In this document: positions 10,640-22,135 of the stretch, in pieces
Layout of the letters: every line of letters starts with the position of its first letter
Numbering within the stretch: the stretch's first letter is position 1
Assembly: GCA_016630905.1 (NCBI GenBank)
Contig: WBMQ01000006.1
Coordinates: forward strand, 434,001 to 498,000
Length of the DNA stretch: 64,000 bases
DNA from: Capillidium heterosporum
Taxonomy: Eukaryota; Entomophthoromycota; Entomophthoromycetes; Entomophthorales; Capillidiaceae
Direction of reading: 5' to 3'
The notes under the pieces: model-generated
The model's database searches: none
What the model was told of the DNA's origin: nothing
Seen by the model: the letters and a program-made list of their open reading frames with translations, nothing else
Translations under genes and position numbers: made by a program

Positions 10640-13334
10640 TATATAGTAGTTTTCAATTAGCGTACAAAAGGTAATATTTGTAATGCAAAGTTATCATAAC
10701 GTCATCTCAGTTTTCTTGGCGGGGAATTGGGATGGTATTAGTCATAACGCTGAGCTGCAATTCCTCTAAGCTTATTGGATGGGTTGATATTTTTGAAGTC
10801 TTATATGCTTGATATATAAGTATGTTTATTTTACCAATGTTGATAGGCTAAGCATTGGAAGCAGGAGGTGAATTTCAAAAATAGCGAACCATTTTTATTG
10901 AAAGAATAAGAGTTTGGAAAGTTTAGCAGGAATTTCAAGATCAAAACACCTATGCATATAGCGCTCTGAAATACATTAAGAAAGTTAATAGGAGAATACA
11001 TTTAAAATCCTTCAAACATTTTCAAACAATCCAAGGCTAAATTTATAATTAGAAAGTAACAAGACCAAAGTATATCTATTTTTAACTTTACAACTTGGAG
11101 AAGTGTAACTCAACTTCCATTGGTTCGAATTTGTACTCGAATCTTTCAAACCAACATCATATTTCAAAGGGAAGGTTCAAGCTTTTAGAATTTTGCCAAG
11201 ATTCAACAAGGCTCTAAAAATAAATTGGAATTAGGGCTAAAGTCCAAAATGATGTCAAAACTCCTTGCTATTCGTGAAGGTGAGTAGTTACTACTATGAG
11301 CGATAGGACAATTTGATAAGCTCTAAGCCTAGATACTCAAAAGTTTGGAAACTTAAGTTTATCCGGTGTTGGGGAATTATCCCGTTAGATATAGTTGCTG
11401 GACTAGATAGGCTCGAAAGAGTTGTCTGTCAAGCTTTTATCTAAGGTTCAAGAAGAGGTTTGCCAGAATCGTTTAGAATGCTAATCACCAACCTTGTAGG
11501 TACAAAGCAATTTTTATTCAGACTGTTGATATCTTTTATTAGATCTCATTTAATAAGTTGTGGCATAGCTATATGGTTGAAAACCACTGATATATGATTC
11601 GGTATTGATAAAAGCTTACTATGAAGGTAATAGGCATCAGTTCAGTTGTAGGTATTGTACTACAGGATCTTGAAAAATTGAAAGCGAATTCTGGTAGAAG
11701 CAATCGTAACTGAAGTTAAAATATAAGGTTTAGTGGCTATGGGTTAAAAGTGATAACTATGCAGCTTTATCGACAAGTATAGTTGATCGAGTGGGATGAA
11801 ATTTCTCTTTAATTATTTACGATTTCAACCAACGACAACTCTACTGGAAGATGCAATAGTTTAGCTGCACGATGGTTTATTAAAATGCTAAAGCTACAAG
11901 CTTCTGGTTCAACTACTTTCAATCCGTAAAGACTTACGTAAGAGTGATGGTAAACGATAGTTTCAAATTCTGTAGAGTAAGCTTATAGAATTTTTTAGTC
12001 GTATGCTATTCCAACAGCCAACTTTCGAATATGGTAGAGTAGTGATATCAACTTTGAACATGATACAAAAATTTTAACGTAGCTCGTTAAAGCATGCTAA
12101 TAGGTTACAAACTTTTGTGCAAATATGAGTAAAGACGCAAAAGTTTGAAGAGCATTAAAATAATTTCCAAATATCTATGAATATTTCAATACATAAAAGC
12201 TCTAGGCAAAAAGATGAAAATATAATTATAAAGCCACTTAGTGTCAAACTATAGTTTTAAAGACAATTTAAATACGAGTAGCAAATGTTTTTACCAGTCT
12301 TTGATTTCAAAAACTCTAGATAGGAATCCTATTATAGTAATCAGCTCGTTTAATCACTAGGATGAAATATCAATTATGCTAGCTTTAAGCTGATTGATAT
12401 ATATAGCCCTTTGTCTTGATACAAAATAGGTTAATTTTGAACTACAGCTATACATGACAGTAGGTAATATTTGGGGCAAAGATTCCCAAGTTACCAACCA
12501 AATGTATTTAGAAATATAGTAATAGACGTACAGAATACAAAGTTAACATCATAATAAAAGGGTATAAGCCACTCATATATATAAGGTCTAATTAAACCTT
12601 TAACTATTATAAAATATATCAGCATAAACTTTTGAAGAGCATTTGAAGTTGTATAAATTGGTTATAAGATTAAGCTACTCACTATTAAGATATATCAAAG
12701 AGCCTATATAGCTTTATATAAGTGAAGTAATGCCGTAAGATAATAGGATGTCAATAAAACAAAGCATTATGAACTTAACTTATATAATGATTTAAGTATT
12801 CTGATTATAGTAGAGATATAGCTTCAATTTTAGAACAGCATCCCAAGGTAATTTTATTAATATGTACAGTGGTAGAGAAGTTTTATCAATAGATCTGGGA
12901 TGGGTATATTTTATTTAAAACTACTGATGGGCTACATGTAAATATCAATAGTCAGCTTGGAAACATAGTACGATGTCTATCAAAGTATAAATTCTATTGA
13001 TATGCCTATACACAGTATACAAAATTCATAGTGATTCGTAATAAATTCTTTAGCCATAAAGATGGGTGCAAGGAAAGTGGATAAGTAATCCATATTGAGT
13101 AGTTTCCCTTTCAATAGCTTTTGATCTCCAATACTACCATTAGATCCAATCCAATAACTTTGGAGAGATAAAGGTGTTCAAAATCTTAGCAAAATATGGG
13201 ATTTACTGGTGTACTATTTGATAAGTTGAAAAAGAAATAGATCTACTAAACAAGTTTAAAAGATCCAGATGTAATACACAATAGAATGCAGTAAAGTCGA
13301 TGCATAAAGGCAAAGAACAATTTTATTTATATAT
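10640..13334. other. Gene-free AT-rich flank of the palindromic locus
   Basis: No coding frame, RNA gene or TTTAG[G/C]CTAAA element seen. The boundary with the palindrome is sharp near 13,335, where mirror identity with 26,382 ends. Confidence 0.45.
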
Positions 13335-13433
13335 TAGAAGAGACAGTTTAGGTAAGTATGTATATGCAGGCTGACATAGCAGTAATAGTTGGAATAGTGT
13401 TCTATGAAGAGAAAGTAGGTGTGGTGTGATAAC

Positions 13434-13490
13434 TTAGGCAGCCTTGGTAGAAACATCCTTGATAGTCTTGACGAGTTTGGGCCAGTACAT
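13434..13490 (-). CDS. MYWPK micropeptide, copy 1 (18 aa)
   Basis: Encodes MYWPKLVKTIKDVSTKAA and stop. It belongs to a ten-member family in this palindrome. Support for translation comes from comparing copies: codons 1-11 are almost invariant at the protein level while third positions vary (GTA/GTC, AAA/AAG, CCC/CCT), and the stop position is kept. A TATA box lies at 13,574-13,581 and the element TTTAGCCTAAA at 13,698-13,708, 208 bp upstream. The peptide is cationic with Trp/Tyr at the N-terminus and Leu, Val and Ile spaced for an amphipathic helix. It has no signal peptide and no C-terminal CAAX box. A 75-codon frame at 13,334-13,561 overlaps in another phase but is not kept in the other copies. 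Function unknown; membrane-active or signalling peptide is a guess. Confidence 0.62.
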   Translation of the reverse strand: MYWPKLVKTIKDVSTKAA

Positions 13491-14017
13491 TTTTGTAGAT
13501 GTGGTAGTAGAATACTTGGAAGAGTCTGAATATGGTAATTGTTTTGATGTCTACTTTTCATTCTGAACTCTTGCTTATATACCTTTTTAAAGCCACCCCA
13601 CTATTATAGAATTCGTAGCACGCAACTAAAGTTACAACACCTGTATTGCTAGATACCACCTTCCAAATTAGAAAAATTTCCAATCACTTAAAGTTCATTT
13701 AGCCTAAAATTAATAGGCACCTTGTGATCAAAACTAAACTAGAATGTCCGTATCTTAAAGATACCTTATATAGTAAGTTCATAAGTTACTGTGTCGTGAA
13801 ATTACTATTTATTCCACAGCCGAAGCTTTCAGCTTTGGATTCAATCAACTTGGCTACAAATCAGGCAACTTTACTAGAATCCTATCAAATTTGGAAATAT
13901 GGCCGTAGCATAGCATCCGAATAACTTAAGTATCTTCCTAATAGAGTAATTTTAGTCTTTGAAATGAAAATTGGGAATAGTCAAGGGTTACGAATGGCCT
14001 ATTGGATTCGTACTACT

Positions 14018-14028
14018 TTTAGGCTAAA
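14018..14028. promoter_or_regulatory. TTTAG[G/C]CTAAA element, likely regulator-binding site
   Basis: An 11-bp dyad with a single central G or C. Perfect copies: 13,698, 14,018, 15,476, 19,062, 20,669, 21,793, 24,247, 25,692 and 26,012. One-mismatch copies: 15,811, 17,941, 18,270, 18,281, 21,455, 21,466 and 23,914. One copy precedes every micropeptide gene by 177-219 bp. I found none outside the palindrome, though I did not search exhaustively. Confidence 0.6.
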
Positions 14029-14112
14029 TTCAATTTTCTAAAGTCTACACTCTTAGATTACTATCCAATATAGGTAATTTTAACTTTAGTTGAGTGTGAT
14101 GGTTTTCAAAAG

Positions 14113-14120
14113 GTATATAA
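14113..14120 (+). promoter_or_regulatory. TATA box of micropeptide copy 2
   Basis: TATATAAA lies 92 bp before the ATG at 14,205. All ten copies have TATATAA at an equivalent place (about 83-92 bp). It is followed by a shared leader containing ACATCAAAACAATTA, indicating a short unspliced 5' UTR. Confidence 0.6.
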
Positions 14121-14204
14121 ACAAGGCGTCGGTGCCAACAATAGACATCAAAACAATTAACAGATTCAAATACTTTCAAGTATCACACTGCCACCTATTC
14201 TAAA

Positions 14205-14261
14205 ATGTACTGGCCCAAACTCGTAAAGACTATCAAGAATGCTCCTACCAAGACTGCCTAA
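14205..14261 (+). CDS. MYWPK micropeptide, copy 2 (18 aa)
   Basis: Encodes MYWPKLVKTIKNAPTKTA, identical to copies 3, 8 and 9. The stop TAA is followed by a 3' region with TGCATATACATA and AATAAAA, likely the mRNA end. The downstream variant GTCACC is shared with copy 9 (its mirror) rather than copy 3 (its neighbour). Confidence 0.62.
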   Translation: MYWPKLVKTIKNAPTKTA

Positions 14262-15242
14262 GTCACCACACTCTGACTACATCCATCTACATAGAACCCT
14301 ATTCCGGCCATTACTGCCATGCCGGTCTGCATATACATACTTAAATCAACCATCATATCTAATGCCTAAATAAAATCTCGTTTTATCCTTCATACCATTT
14401 CTACTGTACTTATGACTACTAAGCTTGTATAGTTCAGCTTTTAACTTTATTACCTATTCTGTAAATATTTTCCCTTTCGAGTTAAATACATCACGAAAAC
14501 ACCAGGTTCCTGAGATTTAGATTGTGAATAAAGCCAATCAGCCATTAGATAAAGCATCTCTAAACTTTGATAAAACTTGCTGATCGTATAACAAACTCTT
14601 CAGCATTCTATTGGCACTATAGAATCAAATTAATTCTGTAGCAATTAAATCGTGTACAGCATCATTCTCAATCCAATATTAAATGCCTCATTGATGTAGC
14701 AAACTTATATTTTCCTTCAATTCGAAACAAGGTTTCATTTATGAAAATTCATCTAATATTACCTAGTTTAATATTGGTGGGGCTATATAGATATCTTTTA
14801 GATGGAACAGGTTTTGAGCAGTAGCTTATAACGCCACTAACCGAGATGTCCGACTATATTCGAAATCAATTGCATCATTAAGTAGTAGAAATACTGATTA
14901 TGGTGAAGTTGAATCTGAGTTTGAAAGGACAAGTTCTATCATTTCACAAGTCAATAGATATCAATTTAGGGTAAAGTTATTGGATAAACCAAATAGTTTT
15001 CAGGAACCTGGTGTTGTAGATACTATATTCAAAATTACAAAGCGTTTAATTATAGTCTAATTGACAGCAATAGATTAAATATCAAGTTATAAAGTACAAA
15101 TTAGAATTCGATATAAGGAAAAGAACAGTTTTATTTAGGCATTAGATATGATGGTTGATTTAAGTATGTATATGCAGACCGGCATGGCAGTAATGGCCGG
15201 AATAGGGTTCTATGTAGATGGATGTAGTCAGAGTGTGATGAC

Positions 15243-15299
15243 TTAGGCAGTCTTGGTAGGAGCATTCTTGATAGTCTTTACGAGTTTGGGCCAGTACAT
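15243..15299 (-). CDS. MYWPK micropeptide, copy 3 (18 aa)
   Basis: Same protein as copy 2, on the opposite strand in the nested palindrome. Element TTTAGCCTAAA at 15,476-15,486. Just after the stop it reads GTCATC, like mirror copy 8. Confidence 0.62.
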   Translation of the reverse strand: MYWPKLVKTIKNAPTKTA

Positions 15300-16036
15300 T
15301 TTAGAATAGGTGGCAGTGTGATACTTGAAAGTATTTGAATCTGTTAATTGTTTTGATGTCTATTGTTGGCACCGACGCCTTGTTTATATACCTTTTGAAA
15401 ACCATCACACTCAACTAAAGTTAAAATTACCTATATTGGATAGTAATCTAAGAGTGTAGACTTTAGAAAATTGAATTTAGCCTAAAAGTAGTACGAATCC
15501 AATAGGCCATTCGTAACCCTTGACTATTCCCAATTTTCATTTCAAAGACTAAAATTACTCTATTAGGAAGATACTTAAGTTATTCGGATGCTATGCTACG
15601 GCCATATTTCCAAATTTGATAGGATTCTAGTAAAGTTGCCTGATTTGTAGCCAAGTTGATTGAATCCAAAGCTGAAAGCTTCGGCTGTGGAATAAATAGT
15701 AATTTCACGACACAGTAACTTATGAACTTACTATATAAGGTATCTTTAAGATACGGACATTCTAGTTTAGTTTTGATCATAGGGTGCACTATTGACATAT
15801 GCAGATTAATTTTAGGCTGAATTAAGCTTGAGTGATTGAAAAGTTTTCATTTATGGAAGGCAACATCGTCTTTGAAAATAGCTATAGTGCTAGTAAGGTT
15901 ACAAAGACTGGTTTAGATCCCCAATTATGCAACATTTCTTAGAAAGTATATAAAGGTGTGATCAGAATGAGTAACAACATCAAAACAATTGACATACTCA
16001 AAAACTATCAAATACCCTACTACCACATCTACAAAA

Positions 16037-16093
16037 ATGTACTGGCCCAAACTCGTCAAGACTATCAAGGACGCTCCTATCAAAGCCGTCTAA
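16037..16093 (+). CDS. MYWPK micropeptide, copy 4 (18 aa)
   Basis: Encodes MYWPKLVKTIKDAPIKAV, identical to mirror copy 7. Compared with copy 2 it has GTC for GTA (silent) plus N12D, T15I, T17A and A18V, so variation concentrates in the last seven residues. TATA at 15,947-15,954; element variant TTTAGGCTGAA at 15,811. The 3' region has CTGCATATACATA and AATAAAAC. Confidence 0.62.
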   Translation: MYWPKLVKTIKDAPIKAV

Positions 16094-16429
16094 GCTACAT
16101 AATTCAAATCCTTTCTATCCATATATAAAGCGCTGTTTCAAGCATTCCTTCCATGCTGGCCTGCATATACATATTTGCATTCATATCCCTAATTTCCTAA
16201 TAAAACACTTTTCTACTCCATTCCAAGTCTCACTAATTTCATCAAAGTATAAATCTGTTGGCTATTCCAACTAAATCGTATACCTAACAAGCCACAATAG
16301 AGCAGCTTTTATTTGTTTATTTTGTTGCGTGTTTTTCCAGGTTTATCAATCAAACTTATTTATATTCTAGTTAATTGTATCAAGTTAATTTTAATGTATT
16401 TCGAAATTCAATTGTGCCTCAAGCTTCAG

Positions 16430-17668
16430 GTAGTTAACAAAATTCTGACTTGTGGCTTTAAATACTTAAAGCAATAACTATATAGTTTTAAGGCATATTA
16501 TTTAACACATGTTTTTATTAAATACTTTATTGGATTTATCTGAACATATTTACTTTCCTTGGCCTGTAATGGCCTTCCATACTTACTATGATTGATCTTC
16601 AAATATGCTAGTCTTCCAACTTTCAACATATTTAGCTTCATACAGTAAGCTAAAACATGGTTATTTTACATTTTTTTGTTATCAATAAAAAGGCAGTTAA
16701 AGTTATAGAAATCAGTCATTGTCGATTATTTCAAAGGTCAACTGCGTTTATGATTCGATAGGTTCATATCTTTAGTTCTAATTTATAATTCAAGGCGAGC
16801 ATTTTAAACTATTTTATATCCAATAAATTTTAACATAGCTTGTGTTTGTGTTTACGATACAATATATTCCTACATCTCTCATACTAAAAACCATCCTATT
16901 TTTACTACCATTTAATACAAATTAGCAAAGTTAAATAAAGACATTGAATAGTGAAGTTGCTAATATATGTCTAAATTTGATTTAAATATATATATGATTA
17001 AAATATTTTTGGCGATGTCGACTTCCATTTTTTATTGCCATATCAACCAGAATTCAAGCCTTATACTAAATTTAAAACTATATTAGAAATCAAAGCTAAA
17101 TTAACTAAATTTTATAATTATTTAGTTAGTATAAGTAAATAATGACAAAACTTTTCCATACTATAGATTTTGATCTGATCGATAGTAGTAGCAAGGAGTT
17201 GTATCCTTGACCACGAAGTTTCCTAGTAATTTAATATGATACTGTTGGCTACTTAGTCTCTACCTAGATTTCCTAACTTTGATAAATGTCTAATACTATA
17301 TATAGTATTATGCCGATAATACCTATAGAATACTTAAAAATACTTGGGAGTTTGATTTAAAATTGAAGCCTGATGAGAACAACTACCTTAATTGGTTACT
17401 ATTATATAGCAGTTCATTGATACATATTAATTCCTATAGACCTAAAGCATTTTATATTTTGTATATATAATATTAGTTCAAATCTTAAATTGTTAATATA
17501 TATGTAGTTGAAGACAAAGAAAAAGAGAAAGATGTAAAAAGCAGTCTATTTATTGAATAGTTTGTATGGAATTGAAAGAAATGTTCTATCCAAATCATTT
17601 ATAAAAAATATATACATATGCAGCATGAAACAGGAGATAATAATACAGGAAAGAGATTGAAAGGCTTC
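16430..17668. other. Gene-free part of the left arm, diverged from its mirror
   Basis: No coding frame or element seen. Its mirror (about 22.14-23.3 kb) is only weakly similar. The plus-strand frame at 22,625-22,972 there has no match on the mirrored side and no domain. Confidence 0.4.
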
Positions 17669-17725
17669 TTAGGCAGTCTTGATAGGAATATTCTTGACAG
17701 TTTTTACGAATTTGGGCCAGTACAT
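17669..17725 (-). CDS. MYWPK micropeptide, copy 5 (18 aa, diverged)
   Basis: Encodes MYWPKFVKTVKNIPIKTA. It differs from copy 2 by conservative changes (L6F, I10V, A13I, T15I) plus silent ones while keeping length and the MYWPK start, the strongest sign that the frame is under selection. TATA at 17,811-17,817; element variant TTTAGCCTAAG at 17,941-17,951. An overlapping plus-strand frame at 17,679-17,891 is a shadow. Confidence 0.6.
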   Translation of the reverse strand: MYWPKFVKTVKNIPIKTA

Positions 17726-18269
17726 TTTTGAAAAGGCAGTAGTAGAGATTTTGGAAGTGTTTAGAACTGTTAATTATTTTAATGTCTATTATTCATTCCG
17801 ATCGTCTCCTTATATACCTCTGAGAAAGCATCGCATTTTCCAAAATTTAACTTGCTCGTCAAGCTCTACTAGCGTTATAGATATTTGTTAAGTTGATGCT
17901 GCTTTCCAAATTAGAAAGCTTTCCAATCACTCCAAATTCATTTAGCCTAAGTTCATCTGCCTTATGTCGACACCGTACCTTGTGATTTATTCTAAATTTG
18001 ACTGCCCTTCAACTTAAAATTACCTTATAAAGCAAGTGTATAAGTTAAGATATCGTGAAATTGTTATTTATTCTTTTGGTTGGATCTATCGATTTTTAAA
18101 CTCGATTGTTTTTGGTACAGATTAGGCAATTTTGTCAAAGTGTTATCAAGTTTGGAAATATTACAAGGGTGATTTGTTCTCAAGGACTTGATATTATCTT
18201 AATAGGGCAATTTTAAAGGCTCGAAATGAAGGTTTACAAAAGGTGGAGACTTACTAAGATCCTATTGAC

Positions 18270-18291
18270 TTTAGGCTAATTTTAGGCTAAT
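18270..18291. promoter_or_regulatory. Two adjacent TTTAGGCTAAT elements without a micropeptide gene
   Basis: Direct tandem of the element, mirrored at 21,455-21,476. No MYWPK frame lies within 300 bp, so this may be what is left of a lost unit or a control site for the inner region. Confidence 0.5.
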
Positions 18292-18769
18292 TTTAATTTT
18301 TTGTAGTCGGAATTCACCATCAAGTCTAACTAGTATTTGAAACTACTGTGGTTGAGTAAGGGTTTGACTAACTGTATAATAATGCGATGTTCTCGGACTC
18401 ATATATCGATTATCACACCCACTCTTGCTACTTGGGTATATATTCATCTAGAACTGGGAATAAATCGGTATAGATCTGCTATTGATGGTCACATAAAGTG
18501 GCATTAATGTAAAATTGATAGTGTTTAGATAAAATCTAATGCTATATTATATACTATATAGATCTAGGCCGTGGACATCATTAAAAAGTTCTGATAATAT
18601 ATGATACATCTAATATAGTGATTTCTTAAACCCATGCTATATAAACTCTATGAATACAGTAGTACATAGTTCTGACCGTTTATTTTATTTCTATGTATAA
18701 ATTAGTTAGGCATCTATTATTATAAATCATATGTATTGCCGTATTCACAATTAATGAATATGAATGATT

Positions 18770-20975
18770 GGCACCACTTTGGAAATAATATATATGTTTT
18801 TGCCGATCTATATGTTGCCTATAACTCAATTTAAGATTCTTACAAGTGTCTGCCAATATATTTAGGATGTGTGGTACTTTTAAAGCTATAAACTCAAAAG
18901 CATCAATCAGACACAGATCCAAGTATATCTGCTATACTATCGCATTTTTACATCCCATCACAGCACCCCTATTCGATTAAACTATACTTACCGAAAAATA
19001 AGGCCTCACGACAATACCTTCCAAAAGCATATACTTTCTAATCACCTTCAATTCAAATAAATTTAGCCTAAAATTAATTTTTTTCATCCCCGATTCGTGT
19101 TTCCCTTCGAATTTCCAATAACCACCTATCCAAATCGAATACTCTAGTTTGGTACCGACTTTTCCGTATTTCTACCAGTATGCTAGTATATTTAGAACTT
19201 TGGATTAGTTTTATTGCTGATATAGTAATTATCCACTTGTTATATGAAAAGTTGGCAATATAAAAACAGGTTGTTGAGGCTGCAGCTATTTAGGCAGAAC
19301 TGGCTAATTTTATATCGCTTTATTGTATTACGGTTAATGTAGATATTGGAGTATATTGTACGTTTACTAAATTTATACGTATGACCCGCTTCCGATTCAG
19401 TTTATCCCTAAATTTTAATAAAAGTTTTGGTAGAGCTTTGAATACGTGTTTGTAAGTATAAGCTCTTGCCATAATAGGGTGTGTTTTTAGTCGATAGCTT
19501 ATTTTATATCTTTGTCTATTATATAAATCGCATATCCTTTTTTAGCTGCATCACCCGTAGCATCTACTTTTAATATTGTAGAGAAATATTGAGGTTGCTG
19601 GTGCTACAAGAGCTAGATTTCATCGGATATATAACAGCCGATTGTAGTTGATACTTTGTCTATTGTTAATAGACTAACCTCAAGCTTTCTTGCGAAAACC
19701 TATTTCCTTTTTTGGAAATCATTTGTTTCATCAAAAATTTGCTTTGGAATTGATATTCAGCCTCTCATATTAACCTTCTATGTTCGAATTGTTATTAATA
19801 GAGAAGTTTGATATAAACTGTTTGGTACTATACCTATAAATTATAGATTGCTACTAGAGTTAAGATCTAGTCTAATTTTACAATCACTTTAGTACAGTCA
19901 AATTCGGATACAGCCCCATGAGTAAAACTAGATCAGCTGTACTCACGCTCAACTATAGTAACATATTTCTTTGCTTTTTAGGTTTAATATAGCCATTCCC
20001 AAGAAAAATAGCGTAAACACTATATCTCTACCAGAACTGTACATATATAAATTTCATGGTGTTAATGAATCAATACTTTTACAGCAAAAGATATTTATGT
20101 TCTTAATACTGACAAAGCACTCTGATGAAATCTAGCCTTTATAGTACGTTTAGTATCAATATTGTTCTATAATGTCAAAATAGATACTACGAGATATACA
20201 GCTTTTATAATAAAGACAAAGGTGTAAGGTAGATATAATAGCGATTGAAAACACACCTATTATGGCAAGAGCTTATACTTACAAACACGTATTCAAAGCT
20301 CTACCAAAACTTTTATTAAAATTTAGGGATAAACTGAATCGGAAGCGGGTCATACGTATAAATTTAGTAAACGTACAATATACTCCAATATCTACATTAA
20401 CCGTAATACAATAAAGCGATATAAAATTAGCCAGTTCTGCCTAAATAGCTGCAGCCTCAACAACCTGTTTTTATATTGCCAACTTTTCATATAACAAGTG
20501 GATAATTACTATATCAGCAATAAAACTAATCCAAAGTTCTAAATATACTAGCAATACTGGTAGAAATGTAAAAAGCCGGTGGTATGTTTTAAGTTGAAGA
20601 ATCCGATTTATATTTGCTGGAGGTTGGAGGTTTGAAGGGAAGCTAGGTTCGGGGATGAAAAAGTCCATTTTAGGCTAAATTTATTTGAGTTGAAGGTGAT
20701 TAGAAAGTATATGCTTTTGGAAGGTATTGTCGTGAGGCCTTATTTTTCGGTAAGTATAGTTTAATCGAATAGGGGTGCTGTGATGGGATGTAAAAACGCG
20801 ATAGTATAGCAGATATACTTGGATCTGTGTCTGATTGATGCTTTTGAGTTTACAGCTTTAAAAGTACCACACATCCTAAATATATTGGCAGACACTTGTA
20901 AGAATCTTAAATTGAGTTATAGGCAACATATAGATCGGCAAAAACATATATATTATTTCCAAAGTGTTACTAATT
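18770..20975. repeat. Inner arms and core of the giant palindrome
   Basis: 18.77-19.5 kb matches the reverse complement of 20.24-20.97 kb almost base for base, fading towards the centre; a short shared stretch still pairs 19,612 with 20,136. Perfect elements lie at 19,062-19,072 and 20,669-20,679. Open frames here (18,680-18,922 and 20,471-20,668, minus) are not preserved between the two arms, so I do not call them genes. Confidence 0.75.
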
Positions 20976-22021
20976 ATTCGCACTTCGTTAGTTTGTAGTA
21001 CGGCTATATGAATGAGATATAACAGTAGATACTATTTAATTTTTACACGGAATTAAAAGCAAACTATTAAAAGCTATGTACTAGCGTACTCATAGATTCG
21101 ATATCTCGTGAATCTAGAAAAGTTTTAGAATAGGTCTGTCAAAGACCTTTACAGATTTTTCAAAACCATATCTAGATACAGCTATTTATATAATAAAAGA
21201 TATCATAGGTTCATACTTGAAAATTTCTAATATCATCTCAAACTTCACTTTACGTAACTAACAATACCTATATTATAAGGGTGCATTCTCAAGTCTAGAC
21301 TACGATCTGTTCGTTTGACATGGGTGGATGTGACTACAGCTATATTAATCTGAAAACATCGCATTATTGTAAGTTGTACCAACTCTCAATCTCAGCTATA
21401 TTGGTTTCAAATACAAGTTCATTTGAATGATAGATTCCACCTACCAAAATTAAAATTAGCCTAAAATTAGCCTAAAGTCAATAGGATTTTAGTAAGTCTC
21501 CACCTTTTGCAAACTTTCATTTAGATTGTTAAAATTACCAAATTAGGAAAACATTTAAATCCCTAAGAACAGACTATACTTGTAATATTTCTAAACTGAT
21601 TAGCACTTTGGCAAAGTTACCTAATTTGTAGAGAAAGCAATCGGGTCCAAAAATTGAATAGATCCGAATAAAAGTATAAATAGTATTTTCACGATCCTAT
21701 AACTTATCCACTTACTTTGTAAAGTAACTTTGAGAAGGCGGACTAGTAAATTTTAAAATATATTTCAGGATATAGACGAGGTATACCTTAACTTTAGGCT
21801 AAATAAAGTTGGAGCGATTAGAAAAGTTGCATTTATGGAAGATGACACTAACTTATAGGATGCTGAGAAGATCAGTTTAGCGACAAGGGATGGACTAGTT
21901 AACTAAAAATGCGGATAGGATTTGAAAAGGTATATAAGCAAGTGATCGGAATTTATAAACGACACCAAATCAATTAGCCGATCTAACCGTTCCCAAGTAT
22001 TCCAACCCAATAACTTTTACA

Positions 22022-22135
22022 ATGTACTGGCCTAAACTCCTTAAAACCATCAAACATACCACTTCCACCTCTTCTAAAATGTATAGATCCAAACTCGCCA
22101 AAACAATCGTGGAGACTCCCCCCACAACTATATAA
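22022..22135 (+). CDS. MYWPK micropeptide, copy 6 (37 aa, internally duplicated)
   Basis: Mirror partner of copy 5 but twice as long. It begins MYWPKLLKTIK and, after a His/Thr/Ser-rich linker, has a second module starting KMYRSKLAKTI, then a Pro/Thr tail and a stop. The second module lines up with the first (MY-x-x-KL-x-KTI), so this is a two-unit fusion made by tandem duplication. TATA at 21,931-21,936; element TTTAGGCTAAA at 21,793-21,803. A minus-strand frame (21,970-22,194) overlaps and is a shadow. Confidence 0.6.
   Translation: MYWPKLLKTIKHTTSTSSKMYRSKLAKTIVETPPTTI

Larger units (their letters stand above)
13727..15778. repeat. Nested palindrome in the left arm (centre about 14.75 kb)
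   Basis: About 0.65 kb at each end (13,727-14,390 and 15,125-15,778) are near-perfect reverse complements, each holding promoter, micropeptide gene and 3' region. The 0.73-kb centre has no gene. A 66-codon open frame at the outer end of each arm (13,724-13,924 and its mirror) is identical in all four near-identical copies but is destroyed in the diverged unit at 17.95-18.2 kb, so it is judged non-coding spacer. Confidence 0.85.

Noticed and set aside
13334-13561. 75-codon frame overlapping micropeptide copy 1, and its mirror at 26,159
   Set aside because: Not maintained in the other eight copies, whereas the 18-codon frame is.
13724-13924. 66-72-codon frame present four times inside the nested palindromes
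   Set aside because: Identical only because the repeat units are identical; in the diverged unit near 18.0 kb the frame has stops, so there is no sign of protein-level selection.
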